Shown here: positions 1 to 6,359 of the stretch, in pieces
How positions within the stretch are numbered: the stretch's first letter is position 1
Layout of the letters: each line of letters starts with the position of its first letter
Assembly (NCBI GenBank): GCA_023132075.1
Contig: JAGLYT010000035.1
Location: 1-9,932, forward strand
Length of the DNA: 9,932 nucleotides
Source: a bacterium
Lineage (GTDB): Bacteria > CBDUZB01 > JAGLHV01
Direction of reading: 5' to 3'
Notes under the pieces: generated by a model
What the model saw: only the letters and a program-made list of their open reading frames with translations
Told to the model about the DNA's origin: nothing
Databases searched by the model: none
Program-made: the position numbers and the translations under genes

Positions 1-38
1 CGGAAGCAGGAATCTATTGATATTTAAAAAGATTTTAG

Positions 39-59
39 ATTCCGCATCAAGTGCGGAAT
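39..59. repeat. Short palindromic intergenic repeat (8-bp stem)
   Basis: ATTCCGCA (39-46) and TGCGGAAT (52-59) are perfect inverted arms around the 5-base loop TCAAG, followed by GACA. From memory, the pattern GATTCCGC-loop-GCGGAATGACA resembles dispersed palindromic repeats seen in many bacterial genomes. The copy number here cannot be judged from one window. Nothing else recognisable lies left of it. Confidence 0.5.
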
Positions 60-102
60 GACAGCATATTGCATTTCGCACAACTCTTATAAATAAATCG
101 AT

Positions 103-132
103 TATGAAGGGCAAGTTTCCTTACCCTTCATA
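103..132 (-). terminator. Hairpin terminator of the sigma-factor operon
   Basis: Read on the minus strand, a 13-bp stem starts TATGAAGGG, closes on the tetraloop GAAA (GNRA type) and contains a single U-G wobble. On the plus strand the same position is a C-A mismatch, so the fold is better as minus-strand RNA. It begins about 20 bases past the stop of the last operon gene and is followed by a moderately U-rich tail (ATCGATTTATTTAT). The tail is not a clean U-run, so termination may be imperfect. Confidence 0.6.
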
Positions 133-154
133 GTCCAATCCAATTAAAAGCATC

Positions 155-748
155 TTATTCCCATCCAAGGTCTTCAGCGTTATTAATTATTTGGTTAAAC
201 CTTTGATCAATTATTTTTTTCTTATTTTTCTTTCGAGTTTCGCCCCGCTTTCTTAGTTTTTTTAATTTCTTTTCAACACCATCTATTTTACAATAATTTT
301 CTTCCTGCTTTAAATCAAAAAGATTATCCAGAGATTTCTTAATCTCTTTTTTAATTTCTTCTTTTCTTTCAGCCGATTCACACTTTCTATATTCCTTTCC
401 TAATCGCCAATTCTTACCTTTAAGCTGTAATATTTTTTTTCTCCTTTCATACCGTACAGGGTCATCTTTCTTAAGCTTTCTCATAATATGCATTTCTTTT
501 ATTCCATTGCTGACTATCTTGAGATACAAATTTGGCTTTTCCATTTTTAAATTTTTCATTCTCTCAAACTTTTCCGGATCATTTTCCTTTACATAATGCA
601 TAAACTTCCTTTCCTCTGCTTCCAAAACGGCTTTTGCTACCGGATGACGATCCCTTCTCTGTTCAGCCACAACTCCTGTCTTCACTAAGGAAACAAAACT
701 CAGAGTAAAAATTAATACCGCTGTTACAATCAAAGATTTCTTTCTCAT
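155..748 (-). CDS. Small basic exported protein, third gene of the sigma/anti-sigma set
   Basis: I do not recognise the family. Residues 1-28 look like a signal peptide (MRKK, then a hydrophobic stretch, then a VVA-EQ cleavage site), so the protein should be outside the inner membrane. The mature part is helical and very basic, about 51 Lys/Arg against about 30 Asp/Glu by hand count. It contains a duplicated motif, M-x2-(V/L)-K-x2-D-P-x2-(F/Y)-E-R-x-K, near residues 50-65 and 89-104. The start is well set by a full AAGGAGGT seven to eight bases before the ATG. It begins 30 bp after the anti-sigma stop, so it is almost certainly cotranscribed. Its position and character recall small periplasmic partners of envelope-stress systems (CpxP/Spy-like or CnrX-like), but no LTxxQ motif is evident and that role is inference. 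Confidence 0.8.
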   Translation of the reverse strand: MRKKSLIVTAVLIFTLSFVSLVKTGVVAEQRRDRHPVAKAVLEAEERKFMHYVKENDPEKFERMKNLKMEKPNLYLKIVSNGIKEMHIMRKLKKDDPVRYERRKKILQLKGKNWRLGKEYRKCESAERKEEIKKEIKKSLDNLFDLKQEENYCKIDGVEKKLKKLRKRGETRKKNKKKIIDQRFNQIINNAEDLGWE

Positions 749-778
749 TTTACCTTACCTCCTTTTTTAAAATATTTT

Positions 779-1306
779 TCAAACTTCATTCATTTCAACC
801 CATAGCTCACTTACTTCTACTTCAATCTCTTCCATTTTTTCATTAAAAAAAGATGAAGAATAAACATTTATCTCTTCATCGAAAACACCCAGCTGTTCAT
901 CTACTTCCTGTCTAACCATCTCAATTTCATCTTCAAATTTCCAGGACACCTCCTTTCTTAAAAGAACAAAATCTTTTCCATGAAAAAATAAAAAAGCAAT
1001 CATTAATACCGCTGCTGCCGAACAAAAAGTAAACACCGGTGATTTATAATTAAAAGGTAGAGATAAAACATGCGGTTTTGAAAAACCTTTTTCAGTAATT
1101 GTTTGAACAATGTTTTTTACCGCTTCTAAATCAGGCTTATTCATCCTTTTTTCTTTAAAAATACTCATCGTTTTCTTTAAATTCAGTATTTCTTTTTTGC
1201 AATAAGAGCAAGATTCTATATGCCGCCTGAAAGTTTGTGTTTCCTGTTCATTTAATTCCCCGTATAAATAAAGAATACCTTTTTCTTTGAAAATATTACA
1301 ATCCAT
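779..1306 (-). CDS. Membrane anti-sigma factor with N-terminal zinc-finger (ZAS/zf-HC2) domain
   Basis: Residues 1-45 match the zinc-binding anti-sigma (ZAS) layout: Cys3, then His29-x3-Cys33-x2-Cys36. This fold holds the cognate ECF sigma factor at the membrane. One membrane segment lies at about residues 90-109, predicting a cytoplasmic N-terminus and an outer C-terminal tail of about 65 residues. The tail is strikingly acidic: 18 Asp/Glu against 3 Lys/Arg in residues 120-175. The ATG follows the TAA of the sigma gene with no gap, and its SD is inside that gene, so translation is probably coupled to keep the pair balanced. The target being the adjacent sigma factor is inferred from context. 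The tail has no recognisable domain and is probably the sensor or partner-binding part. Confidence 0.88.
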   Translation of the reverse strand: MDCNIFKEKGILYLYGELNEQETQTFRRHIESCSYCKKEILNLKKTMSIFKEKRMNKPDLEAVKNIVQTITEKGFSKPHVLSLPFNYKSPVFTFCSAAAVLMIAFLFFHGKDFVLLRKEVSWKFEDEIEMVRQEVDEQLGVFDEEINVYSSSFFNEKMEEIEVEVSELWVEMNEV

Positions 1307-1897
1307 TTAATTGCCTCCATATTTTACGTATAATTTAGCCCTTAATTTCCTCAAGGCATAATGCATTCGTCCCAGCACAGTATTAAGCGGACATTTTAAC
1401 ATTGAAGCAATTTCCTTAAATGAAAGATTTGAGTATTCGCGCAAGAGAAAAACTTCTCTCTGCTCGAAAGACAGAGAAGATATTGCTTCTTCTAAATCTT
1501 CCTGAATATTTTTATTTTGAAGTATGTTTTCCGGTAAAGGCATCCGGCAGGAAAGTTTATCTTCCAGGGTTAACGGATTTTCACTGCCGGGATTAATTTC
1601 TTTATCCAAAGAAACTACTTTCATTTTCTTTTCCTTTCTTAAAACATCTATCACCTGATGCCTGGTTATTTTATACAACCAGCTCTTAAACTTACCTTCA
1701 TTCCTATAGCGATCGATATTTTTTATCATTTTTAAAAAAACCTCCCCAAAAACATCTTCCGACAGGACTTTATCCCCAAGCATCTGATAAATATAAGTAA
1801 ACAAAGCTCCTGAATACCGCTTAATTAACGAGTTAAGTGCATTTAAATCCCCTTCTTTATACTTTTCGATTAATTGTCTATCAGATAAATGTTTCAT
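1307..1897 (-). CDS. ECF-type RNA polymerase sigma factor (sigma-70 family)
   Basis: The length of 196 aa is typical for ECF sigma factors. Region 2 spans about residues 20-90, with the core-binding and -10-melting helices (SEDVFGEVFLKM, then GKFKSWLYKITRHQVIDVLR). Region 4 spans about 132-190, with the -35-binding helix-turn-helix (SFEQREVFLLREYSNLSFKEIA, then the recognition helix around LNTVLGRMHYALRKLR). A longer, divergent linker with no regulatory domain joins them. The start is supported by AGAAGG a few bases upstream of ATG. The gene lies 50 bp after the acylphosphatase stop and abuts the anti-sigma gene. A TATAAT occurs in the 50-bp gap, but it sits too close to the SD and has no good -35, so I do not call a separate promoter. 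The ECF subgroup cannot be assigned by eye. Confidence 0.93.
   Translation of the reverse strand: MKHLSDRQLIEKYKEGDLNALNSLIKRYSGALFTYIYQMLGDKVLSEDVFGEVFLKMIKNIDRYRNEGKFKSWLYKITRHQVIDVLRKEKKMKVVSLDKEINPGSENPLTLEDKLSCRMPLPENILQNKNIQEDLEEAISSLSFEQREVFLLREYSNLSFKEIASMLKCPLNTVLGRMHYALRKLRAKLYVKYGGN
1314..1318 (-). promoter_or_regulatory. SD of the anti-sigma gene embedded in the sigma gene
   Basis: GGAGG is formed by the Gly-Gly codons at the very end of the sigma gene (reading ...GGA GGC AAT TAA ATG). Ribosomes finishing sigma are therefore placed directly on the anti-sigma start, a classic arrangement for translational coupling of a sigma/anti-sigma pair. Confidence 0.8.
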
Positions 1898-1947
1898 AAA
1901 TACCTTCTATTATATATAACGCAAAAATACCTAAAATATTGTATATT

Positions 1948-2229
1948 TTAAATTGTAATCTCAAACTTACTAAATTTCCCCTGATATTTTCCCCAGGAAA
2001 CATCTAAATCAGTGATATAAAATTTCATCCGTTGGCGAAGTTCTTCTAAAAAACTTTCAACAATATTTCGTTCTCCCTCCACTTGTACCTCTACCTCTCC
2101 GCTGAGCAAATTTCGCACAAATCCACAAAGATTATTAGTTTCAGCTATACGCTGGGTAGTAAAACGAAACCCAACCCCCTGAACTCTTCCTTTAAAAAGC
2201 ATACGGCAAAATACAAGATTTTCTTTCAT
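1948..2229 (-). CDS. acyP: Acylphosphatase
   Basis: This 93-aa protein has the usual family length and hydrolyses carboxyl-phosphate bonds of acyl phosphates (EC 3.6.1.7) in the cytoplasm. The phosphate-binding signature GRVQGVGFR lies at residues 14-22 with catalytic Arg22. The second signature, GFVRNL, at 36-41 supplies catalytic Asn40. The rest (SGEVEVQVEGE, then a helix to about 70) fits the alpha/beta sandwich. The SD AAGGAG sits in the 20-bp gap after the DUF72 stop, so the gene is translated from the same message. There is no known functional link to the downstream sigma factor; sharing an operon is inferred from spacing and strand. All key residues are present. Confidence 0.95.
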   Translation of the reverse strand: MKENLVFCRMLFKGRVQGVGFRFTTQRIAETNNLCGFVRNLLSGEVEVQVEGERNIVESFLEELRQRMKFYITDLDVSWGKYQGKFSKFEITI

Positions 2230-2249
2230 TGAATTCCTTCTCCTTTTAA

Positions 2250-3017
2250 CTAAACTTTTTTTTTGCTGGAATTTATGATAAACTCTTTCAATTTGAAACT
2301 ATTTTTTACAGCAAAACCATGCGCATCGTTATTAAAATAGGCATGTACATTTTTTCCCTGTTTTAACCACTTCTTTATCTTAAAAGCAATTCTTTCTAAC
2401 TCACTAATCGAATAATTAGAATTGTATAACTCTCCCCCTCCATGAAAGCGTAAATATATTAAATCACTGGTTATTTCTTCCTGATAAGGCCAACGACCGG
2501 AATGAGCAATACACAAAGAAAATTTATGCTCTTTTAATATTTGGTAAACCTCCCGGGAAAACCAGCTCTGATGACGAAATTCAAAAGCCTGCCGGACATC
2601 ACCGTGACCAATACTATAGCCGGCAAGCATTTCACAAAAATCTCTCAATTTTTTTGCATTAAAAACTAATCCCGGTGGAAGCTGCCACAAAACAATTCTC
2701 AGTTTCTCTTTCAGGCCAAAAACGCTTTCAAAAAACAACTTTAAAGAGTCCTTACAATTCTGAATTTTTTTAATATGGGTAATAAACCGGTTACCTTTAA
2801 TGGTAAAAATAAAATCTTTAGGCGTCTGCCTATGCCATTTTTCAAATATTTCTCTTTTAAATAATCTATAAAAAGACGCATTTATTTCTACCGTATTAAA
2901 AAATTTCGTATAATATTCAAACCACTTCTTCCGGGAAAGACCTTCCGGATAAAAAACACCCTTTCCCCAATGGGAATAGCTATAGCCACTCGTCCCGATA
3001 AAAATCTTTTCCTGCAT
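2250..3017 (-). CDS. DUF72 (YecE-like) TIM-barrel family protein
   Basis: Strong DUF72/YecE signatures occur in order: IGTSGYSYSHW (7-17), FYPEGLS (22-28), NTVEINASFYRLF (41-53), WQLPPG (111-116), AFEFRHQSWF (144-153), YLRFHG (188-193) and the C-terminal YFNND-x-HGFAVKN (227-239). The 255-aa length is normal. The family adopts a TIM-barrel-like fold and its biochemical role is not established, so no function is given. The start is supported by AAAGGA eight bases upstream. It is the first gene of the leftward operon, read from the promoter at 3065-3093, with acylphosphatase 20 bp downstream. No truncation or missing motif is apparent. Confidence 0.93.
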   Translation of the reverse strand: MQEKIFIGTSGYSYSHWGKGVFYPEGLSRKKWFEYYTKFFNTVEINASFYRLFKREIFEKWHRQTPKDFIFTIKGNRFITHIKKIQNCKDSLKLFFESVFGLKEKLRIVLWQLPPGLVFNAKKLRDFCEMLAGYSIGHGDVRQAFEFRHQSWFSREVYQILKEHKFSLCIAHSGRWPYQEEITSDLIYLRFHGGGELYNSNYSISELERIAFKIKKWLKQGKNVHAYFNNDAHGFAVKNSFKLKEFIINSSKKKV

Positions 3018-3064
3018 TATTAATTCCTTTTAGGTGATTTTTTCCAGTAATTGCTTTTTTTGTA

Positions 3065-3093
3065 AATTTAGCATAAATATTTATTCTTTGCAA
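3065..3093 (-). promoter_or_regulatory. Sigma-70-type promoter for the DUF72-to-sigma operon
   Basis: On the minus strand, -35 TTGCAA (3088-3093), a 17-base spacer, then -10 TAAATT (3065-3070) preceded by TG one base upstream (TGC-TAAATT), an extended -10. Predicted start near 3058, giving a 5' UTR of about 40 bases. No ECF-type element was recognised, so self-regulation by the operon's own sigma is not evident. Confidence 0.55.
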
Positions 3094-3127
3094 ATGAAAA
3101 ATAAACAAAATATGGATTAAAAACTTG

Positions 3128-3157
3128 TTGACCTACTAATCAAATTTATGTTAGAAT
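3128..3157 (+). promoter_or_regulatory. Sigma-70-type promoter for the HEAT-repeat gene
   Basis: TTGACC (3128-3133), an 18-base spacer, and TAGAAT (3152-3157). Start expected near 3164, about 85 bases before the ATG. It lies back to back with the leftward promoter; the two -35 boxes are 34 bases apart, so a bound regulator could affect both. Confidence 0.65.
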
Positions 3158-3248
3158 ATTTTTAGATTTTTTCAAAATTTGAGATTGGATTTACAGTTAC
3201 TTGTATCTCAGAATCAAATAGTTTTTTAAAAGGGGAGGGAAAACAAGT

Positions 3249-5501
3249 ATGACAGACGAAAAAACAATTACCAATGAAAATGTTCAACACCTGGGCGCAG
3301 AAATAATTAAAACCTTCCGGATGACTATTGCTAATTTTAAGATTTATCCGTTGGGCAGCAACATGCTGGATAGTTCCATAAACAGCCTCCTCCTCCTTCT
3401 TAAAACCGGCTTACACTCTTATCCTGAGCTTAATATTTCCCAGGCAAATGAAAAATTACTTTTTCAGGGTAAAGAATTACCTTTATCAGCAGAATTATCC
3501 AAAGCAGCAGTTGATAATTTCTGGAAAATCTTAGCCGAAAAGAACATACAAAGTATTACCTTTAAACCGGGAATAGAACAAAAAGAATTACTTCTGTTAA
3601 TAGAACAACTTATCTCCAGGAATGAACACAAAGAGGAACTTATAGAATTATTCAATGAAAAAGAAAATTCTCATATAAGCTTAGACCAAACGGTATATGT
3701 GCCTATAGTAAGAGGGGAAATTATTATTCAAAAAGTTTCTAACTCATTAGACCATATGAAAAAAGGGGAAGAAATGGAAGGGGTTCTAAAAACTCTTTCG
3801 CAAGCTTATGGGATGATGGAACAAATTCCCGAACAAAATGTAAAAGATAATGTACAAAAGCACTTAGCTGCGAAATTAGCTGATTTAAATCCTATGGTCT
3901 TAAAGGAAATTTTTGAAAGACAATTACCACAAAAGATTGAACAGTCCGGCTTAAAAGATACACTTCTTTCAACCCTTTCAAAAGAAAAAATAACCGAAAT
4001 ATTCAGCGAAATTACTTGCTGGTATAAAGATTTAAGCGACCAGGACAACCCTAATTTTAAAAGTATTGACCAACTCAACAGCTTAAAAACTTTTATTAGT
4101 AAAGTCTTAACGTCACCAACCAGTAAAAAAGTGTCTTTCAAAGTTTTTGAGCAATTATTGAAAAACGAATTAATAGAGAAGATTCCTGAAGGGGTAAAAG
4201 AAATCAAAGACGAAAAAAAAGAACTCCTTTTCAGCACTGACAGATTATTAGAAAAAGAAAGCGCCTCTTTATTAGAAAGTCCTGTCTACCAGAAAATACC
4301 GTTAATGATTAAACAACTTTCTCAATTAGGTTCTAATGATTATGCCCAGGATTTAGCCAAAAAAGTACTGGAAAATATGGAACACACCTCTCCGATGATC
4401 CGGTTAAGCACAATAAAATTAATTGCTAAAATTTGTGAAACTCTTTCCCCTATTGATAATGAAAAACTATTAACTATTTTACACGATAAAACATTTGATT
4501 ATTTAGAAAAAGAAACAAGCACTGAGACGTATAAACAAATTACTAAACTTTTAATTAAAAGAGCAAATGCTTTCCTGCTAAAAAAAGATACTGACAGTTT
4601 ACTGCTGATAATTAAAACATTGAAAAAAGCCCTGTTTTCTTCGCAAGAAGAAGAAAAAACCACACTGATTAATATTTCGTTAGAAAAAATAGCTTACGAG
4701 TCAAAAGAAATCCTTTTTAATGATCTTAAGGCCGTATCTCCTAAAAAGCATGAAACTTGTTTACAAATAATTTCCGCTTTAGGACATTCATGCACAAAGG
4801 TTCTTATAGAAGCTATCCGGGAAATAGAAGATTTACGCATACGGAAAAACCTCGCCAGAGCATTAAAAGATATCGGAAACGAAGGAATAAATCTTTTAGC
4901 TGATGAATTAAACTTTGGTTTATCTTCTTCATCTTTGAAAAAAATAATAGACATACTTGACGAATTTAAAATTGAACCTTTTCTTGGACAATTAGAAAAA
5001 TTTACCACTTTTCCTGATGCTCTAATAAAAAAGGATATCATCCATCTTATTACTAAAACAGCCACCACCCAGGCAAGCAATATTTTAATTAAATTTCTCG
5101 ACGATAGTGATTTGTCCATCCAGCAAGAAGCAATAAAGGGATTGGGGACAATAAAAAGCATTGAATCTGTTGATAAATTAATCCAGCTATTTAAAAAATC
5201 AAACAATATTCCTTTTCAGGAAGAAATTTGCCTTGCTTTAGGAAAAATCGGAGGCGAAAACACTTTTCCTTTTTTAACAAAATTACTTAAAAAAAGAAAT
5301 AAATTTATTGGGTTGGGCAAGGGAACGGATGAACGTATTCGCCTGCGAATAGCCTGGTCATTAAGAAACTTTCCCGGGGATGAAACAAAAAAAGTCCTCC
5401 TGGAAACAACAAAAAAAGATAAGAGCAAATTAGTCCAACAAATTGCTAACGAATCGTTAAACATGCTTGAAAAGAAAAATACTTCGCCAAATAAGTCATA
5501 A
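3249..5501 (+). CDS. HEAT-repeat protein with a distinct N-terminal domain
   Basis: This 750-aa protein has no signal peptide or membrane segment, so it is probably cytoplasmic. Residues about 15-122 form a separate domain: a helix with the pattern T-x-R-x-T-I-A-N-F-K-I-Y-P-L-G-S, then strand-like LLFQGKELPLS and ITFKPGIEQKELLLLIE. I recall this layout from N-termini of other bacterial HEAT or signalling proteins, where its role is unknown. The middle (about 165-500) is helical with no clear family. The C-terminal third is a HEAT-like helical solenoid, clearest around 500-545, 600-650 (SIQQEAIKGLGTIKSIESVDKLI), 652-685 and 694-740. Such solenoids usually bind proteins. The start follows GGGGAGGG about eight bases upstream. 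It is the only clear plus-strand gene and has its own promoter. No catalytic motif is visible. Confidence 0.85.
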   Translation: MTDEKTITNENVQHLGAEIIKTFRMTIANFKIYPLGSNMLDSSINSLLLLLKTGLHSYPELNISQANEKLLFQGKELPLSAELSKAAVDNFWKILAEKNIQSITFKPGIEQKELLLLIEQLISRNEHKEELIELFNEKENSHISLDQTVYVPIVRGEIIIQKVSNSLDHMKKGEEMEGVLKTLSQAYGMMEQIPEQNVKDNVQKHLAAKLADLNPMVLKEIFERQLPQKIEQSGLKDTLLSTLSKEKITEIFSEITCWYKDLSDQDNPNFKSIDQLNSLKTFISKVLTSPTSKKVSFKVFEQLLKNELIEKIPEGVKEIKDEKKELLFSTDRLLEKESASLLESPVYQKIPLMIKQLSQLGSNDYAQDLAKKVLENMEHTSPMIRLSTIKLIAKICETLSPIDNEKLLTILHDKTFDYLEKETSTETYKQITKLLIKRANAFLLKKDTDSLLLIIKTLKKALFSSQEEEKTTLINISLEKIAYESKEILFNDLKAVSPKKHETCLQIISALGHSCTKVLIEAIREIEDLRIRKNLARALKDIGNEGINLLADELNFGLSSSSLKKIIDILDEFKIEPFLGQLEKFTTFPDALIKKDIIHLITKTATTQASNILIKFLDDSDLSIQQEAIKGLGTIKSIESVDKLIQLFKKSNNIPFQEEICLALGKIGGENTFPFLTKLLKKRNKFIGLGKGTDERIRLRIAWSLRNFPGDETKKVLLETTKKDKSKLVQQIANESLNMLEKKNTSPNKS

Positions 5502-5524
5502 TCTAAAAAAACAAATTCAGATTA
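5499..5524. other. Weak inverted repeat in the convergent gap
   Basis: TAATCT (overlapping the HEAT stop codon) and AGATTA form a 6-bp stem with a 14-base A-rich loop, between two convergent genes. It is the only structure in the 41-bp gap. It is AT-only apart from one pair and lacks a U-tract, so a terminator role is weakly supported. Confidence 0.2.
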
Positions 5525-5542
5525 CTTTAACGATTATTTCTT

Positions 5543-6106
5543 CTAATCATTCAAATGGGAATCAACGTATACAGCTAATATCTCCTGCACTTTACGGGGA
5601 GGGAGAACCACAAAATAGTGATCTATAATACAATGTCCCATTTCATGCGCCAATACTCCCTCTGAAATATGTTGAACACTGGTATAAATAGTATTGGTTT
5701 TATAAACATAAAAAGAAATTGCCCTGTTTTTCTGTTTAAATAGTTTATGGTGTACTCTATCTAATTGTTTTTTATTTAAGTAAATATTTATTTTTACCTT
5801 TACTCCACGGGGATGCATATCTAAAATTTCTTTTACTTTCCTAAAAATAACATCAAACTTTCGCTTTACTTCATTACTAATGCTTTTAGTTTTTATTTTA
5901 GGACTTCTAATCTTTTTCTCGACATTTAGAGAAATCAAGGATACATCGACATTAGAGTTTATTTTTTTTAGTTCACGATAGCTTAAAAAATATATTTCAC
6001 AATATTCACTCTCTATCTTTTTCCATTTTTGTGCTGCCCGGCTAAAAGAACTGCACCAGCACAATAATAAACAAACAGTTATTGCGGCCATCCTCATTCT
6101 AAGCAT
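5543..6106 (-). CDS. Small exported HExxH metallopeptidase-like protein
   Basis: The N-terminus (about 1-24) is a hydrophobic signal peptide ending SRA-AQ; the protein is probably exported. The conserved start of the mature part, W-K-K-I-E-S-E-Y-x-E-I-Y-F, recalls the opening of MA-clan (gluzincin-like) bacterial peptidases. Near the C-terminus, GVLAHEMGHCII gives HExxH with zinc ligands His154 and His158 and general base Glu155. Glu175, in QEILAVYVD, is placed to be the third ligand 17 residues on. At 187 aa it is very small, and almost nothing follows the ligand, so it may be a minimal or degenerate enzyme; substrate unknown. The SD GGGGAG is only three bases before the ATG, and Met4 or Met6 are possible alternative starts. 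It is convergent with the HEAT gene. Its 5' side is full of repeats. Confidence 0.8.
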   Translation of the reverse strand: MLRMRMAAITVCLLLCWCSSFSRAAQKWKKIESEYCEIYFLSYRELKKINSNVDVSLISLNVEKKIRSPKIKTKSISNEVKRKFDVIFRKVKEILDMHPRGVKVKINIYLNKKQLDRVHHKLFKQKNRAISFYVYKTNTIYTSVQHISEGVLAHEMGHCIIDHYFVVLPPRKVQEILAVYVDSHLND

Positions 6107-6135
6107 AATCTCCCCAATTACTATTTACCATCTGA

Positions 6136-6179
6136 CTGAGTTTATGCTGAGCAAAACGAAGTGCTCAGGATAAACTCAG
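6136..6179. repeat. Long palindromic repeat element (18-bp arms)
   Basis: CTGAGTTTATGCTGAGCA (6136-6153) and its reverse complement (6162-6179) differ at one position (G opposite G). The loop is AAACGAAG. It lies 30 bp upstream of the metallopeptidase gene. The motif TCCTGAGC/GATAAACTCAG resembles dispersed palindromic elements I recall from other bacterial genomes. It would form a strong cruciform or RNA hairpin. No U-tract follows, so it is not called a terminator. Confidence 0.8.
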
Positions 6180-6184
6180 CGAAA

Positions 6185-6236
6185 GCCTGTCCGCCAGTCT
6201 GTAAGGCGGGTCTCGCCAATCAATAAGGCAGACGCC
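6185..6236 (+). repeat. Conserved-loop hairpin repeat, two tandem units
   Basis: Unit one is a perfect stem CCGCC (6191-6195) / GGCGG (6205-6209) around the 9-base loop AGTCTGTAA, extended by two G-T pairs. Unit two (6211-6232) has the related loop AATCAATAA but only a three-pair stem, with decay. The same loop with different but complementary stems returns at 7031-7060, 9652-9721 and 9793-9820, so this is a family, not chance. Confidence 0.7.
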
Positions 6237-6239
6237 TTT

Positions 6240-6359
6240 GTCCTTTAATGCCTTTGTGCCTGTTTTTTCTTTTTTAACTTATAAATTGTAACTGTCGTTT
6301 CTGTCTATAGCCCATGGACTGTCTTTGTAGTTTATTGTCTGTTATCTGTCAACTGTCAT
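6240..6359 (+). repeat. Degenerate CTGTC-rich tract
   Basis: Low-complexity sequence built from words such as TGCCTTTGTGC (6249-6259), ACTGTC, TTGTCTG and CTGTCAACTGTC (6346-6357). The words recur at 7072-7098 and, on the other strand, at 9625-9648, each time next to hairpin-repeat units. It fills most of the gap between two minus-strand genes; no gene or promoter was seen in it. Confidence 0.5.

Noticed and set aside
1898-1947. TATAAT before the sigma gene as its own promoter
   Set aside because: The start point would fall on the SD, and no -35 is found at 16-18 bases.
3464-5464. Several minus-strand open frames inside the HEAT gene
   Set aside because: All are Phe/Ser/Ile-rich shadows of a lysine-rich gene and lack SD sites.
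6107-6135. TGG-TAAATA as an extended -10 for the metallopeptidase gene
   Set aside because: No -35-like box at the right distance; the upstream bases belong to the palindrome.
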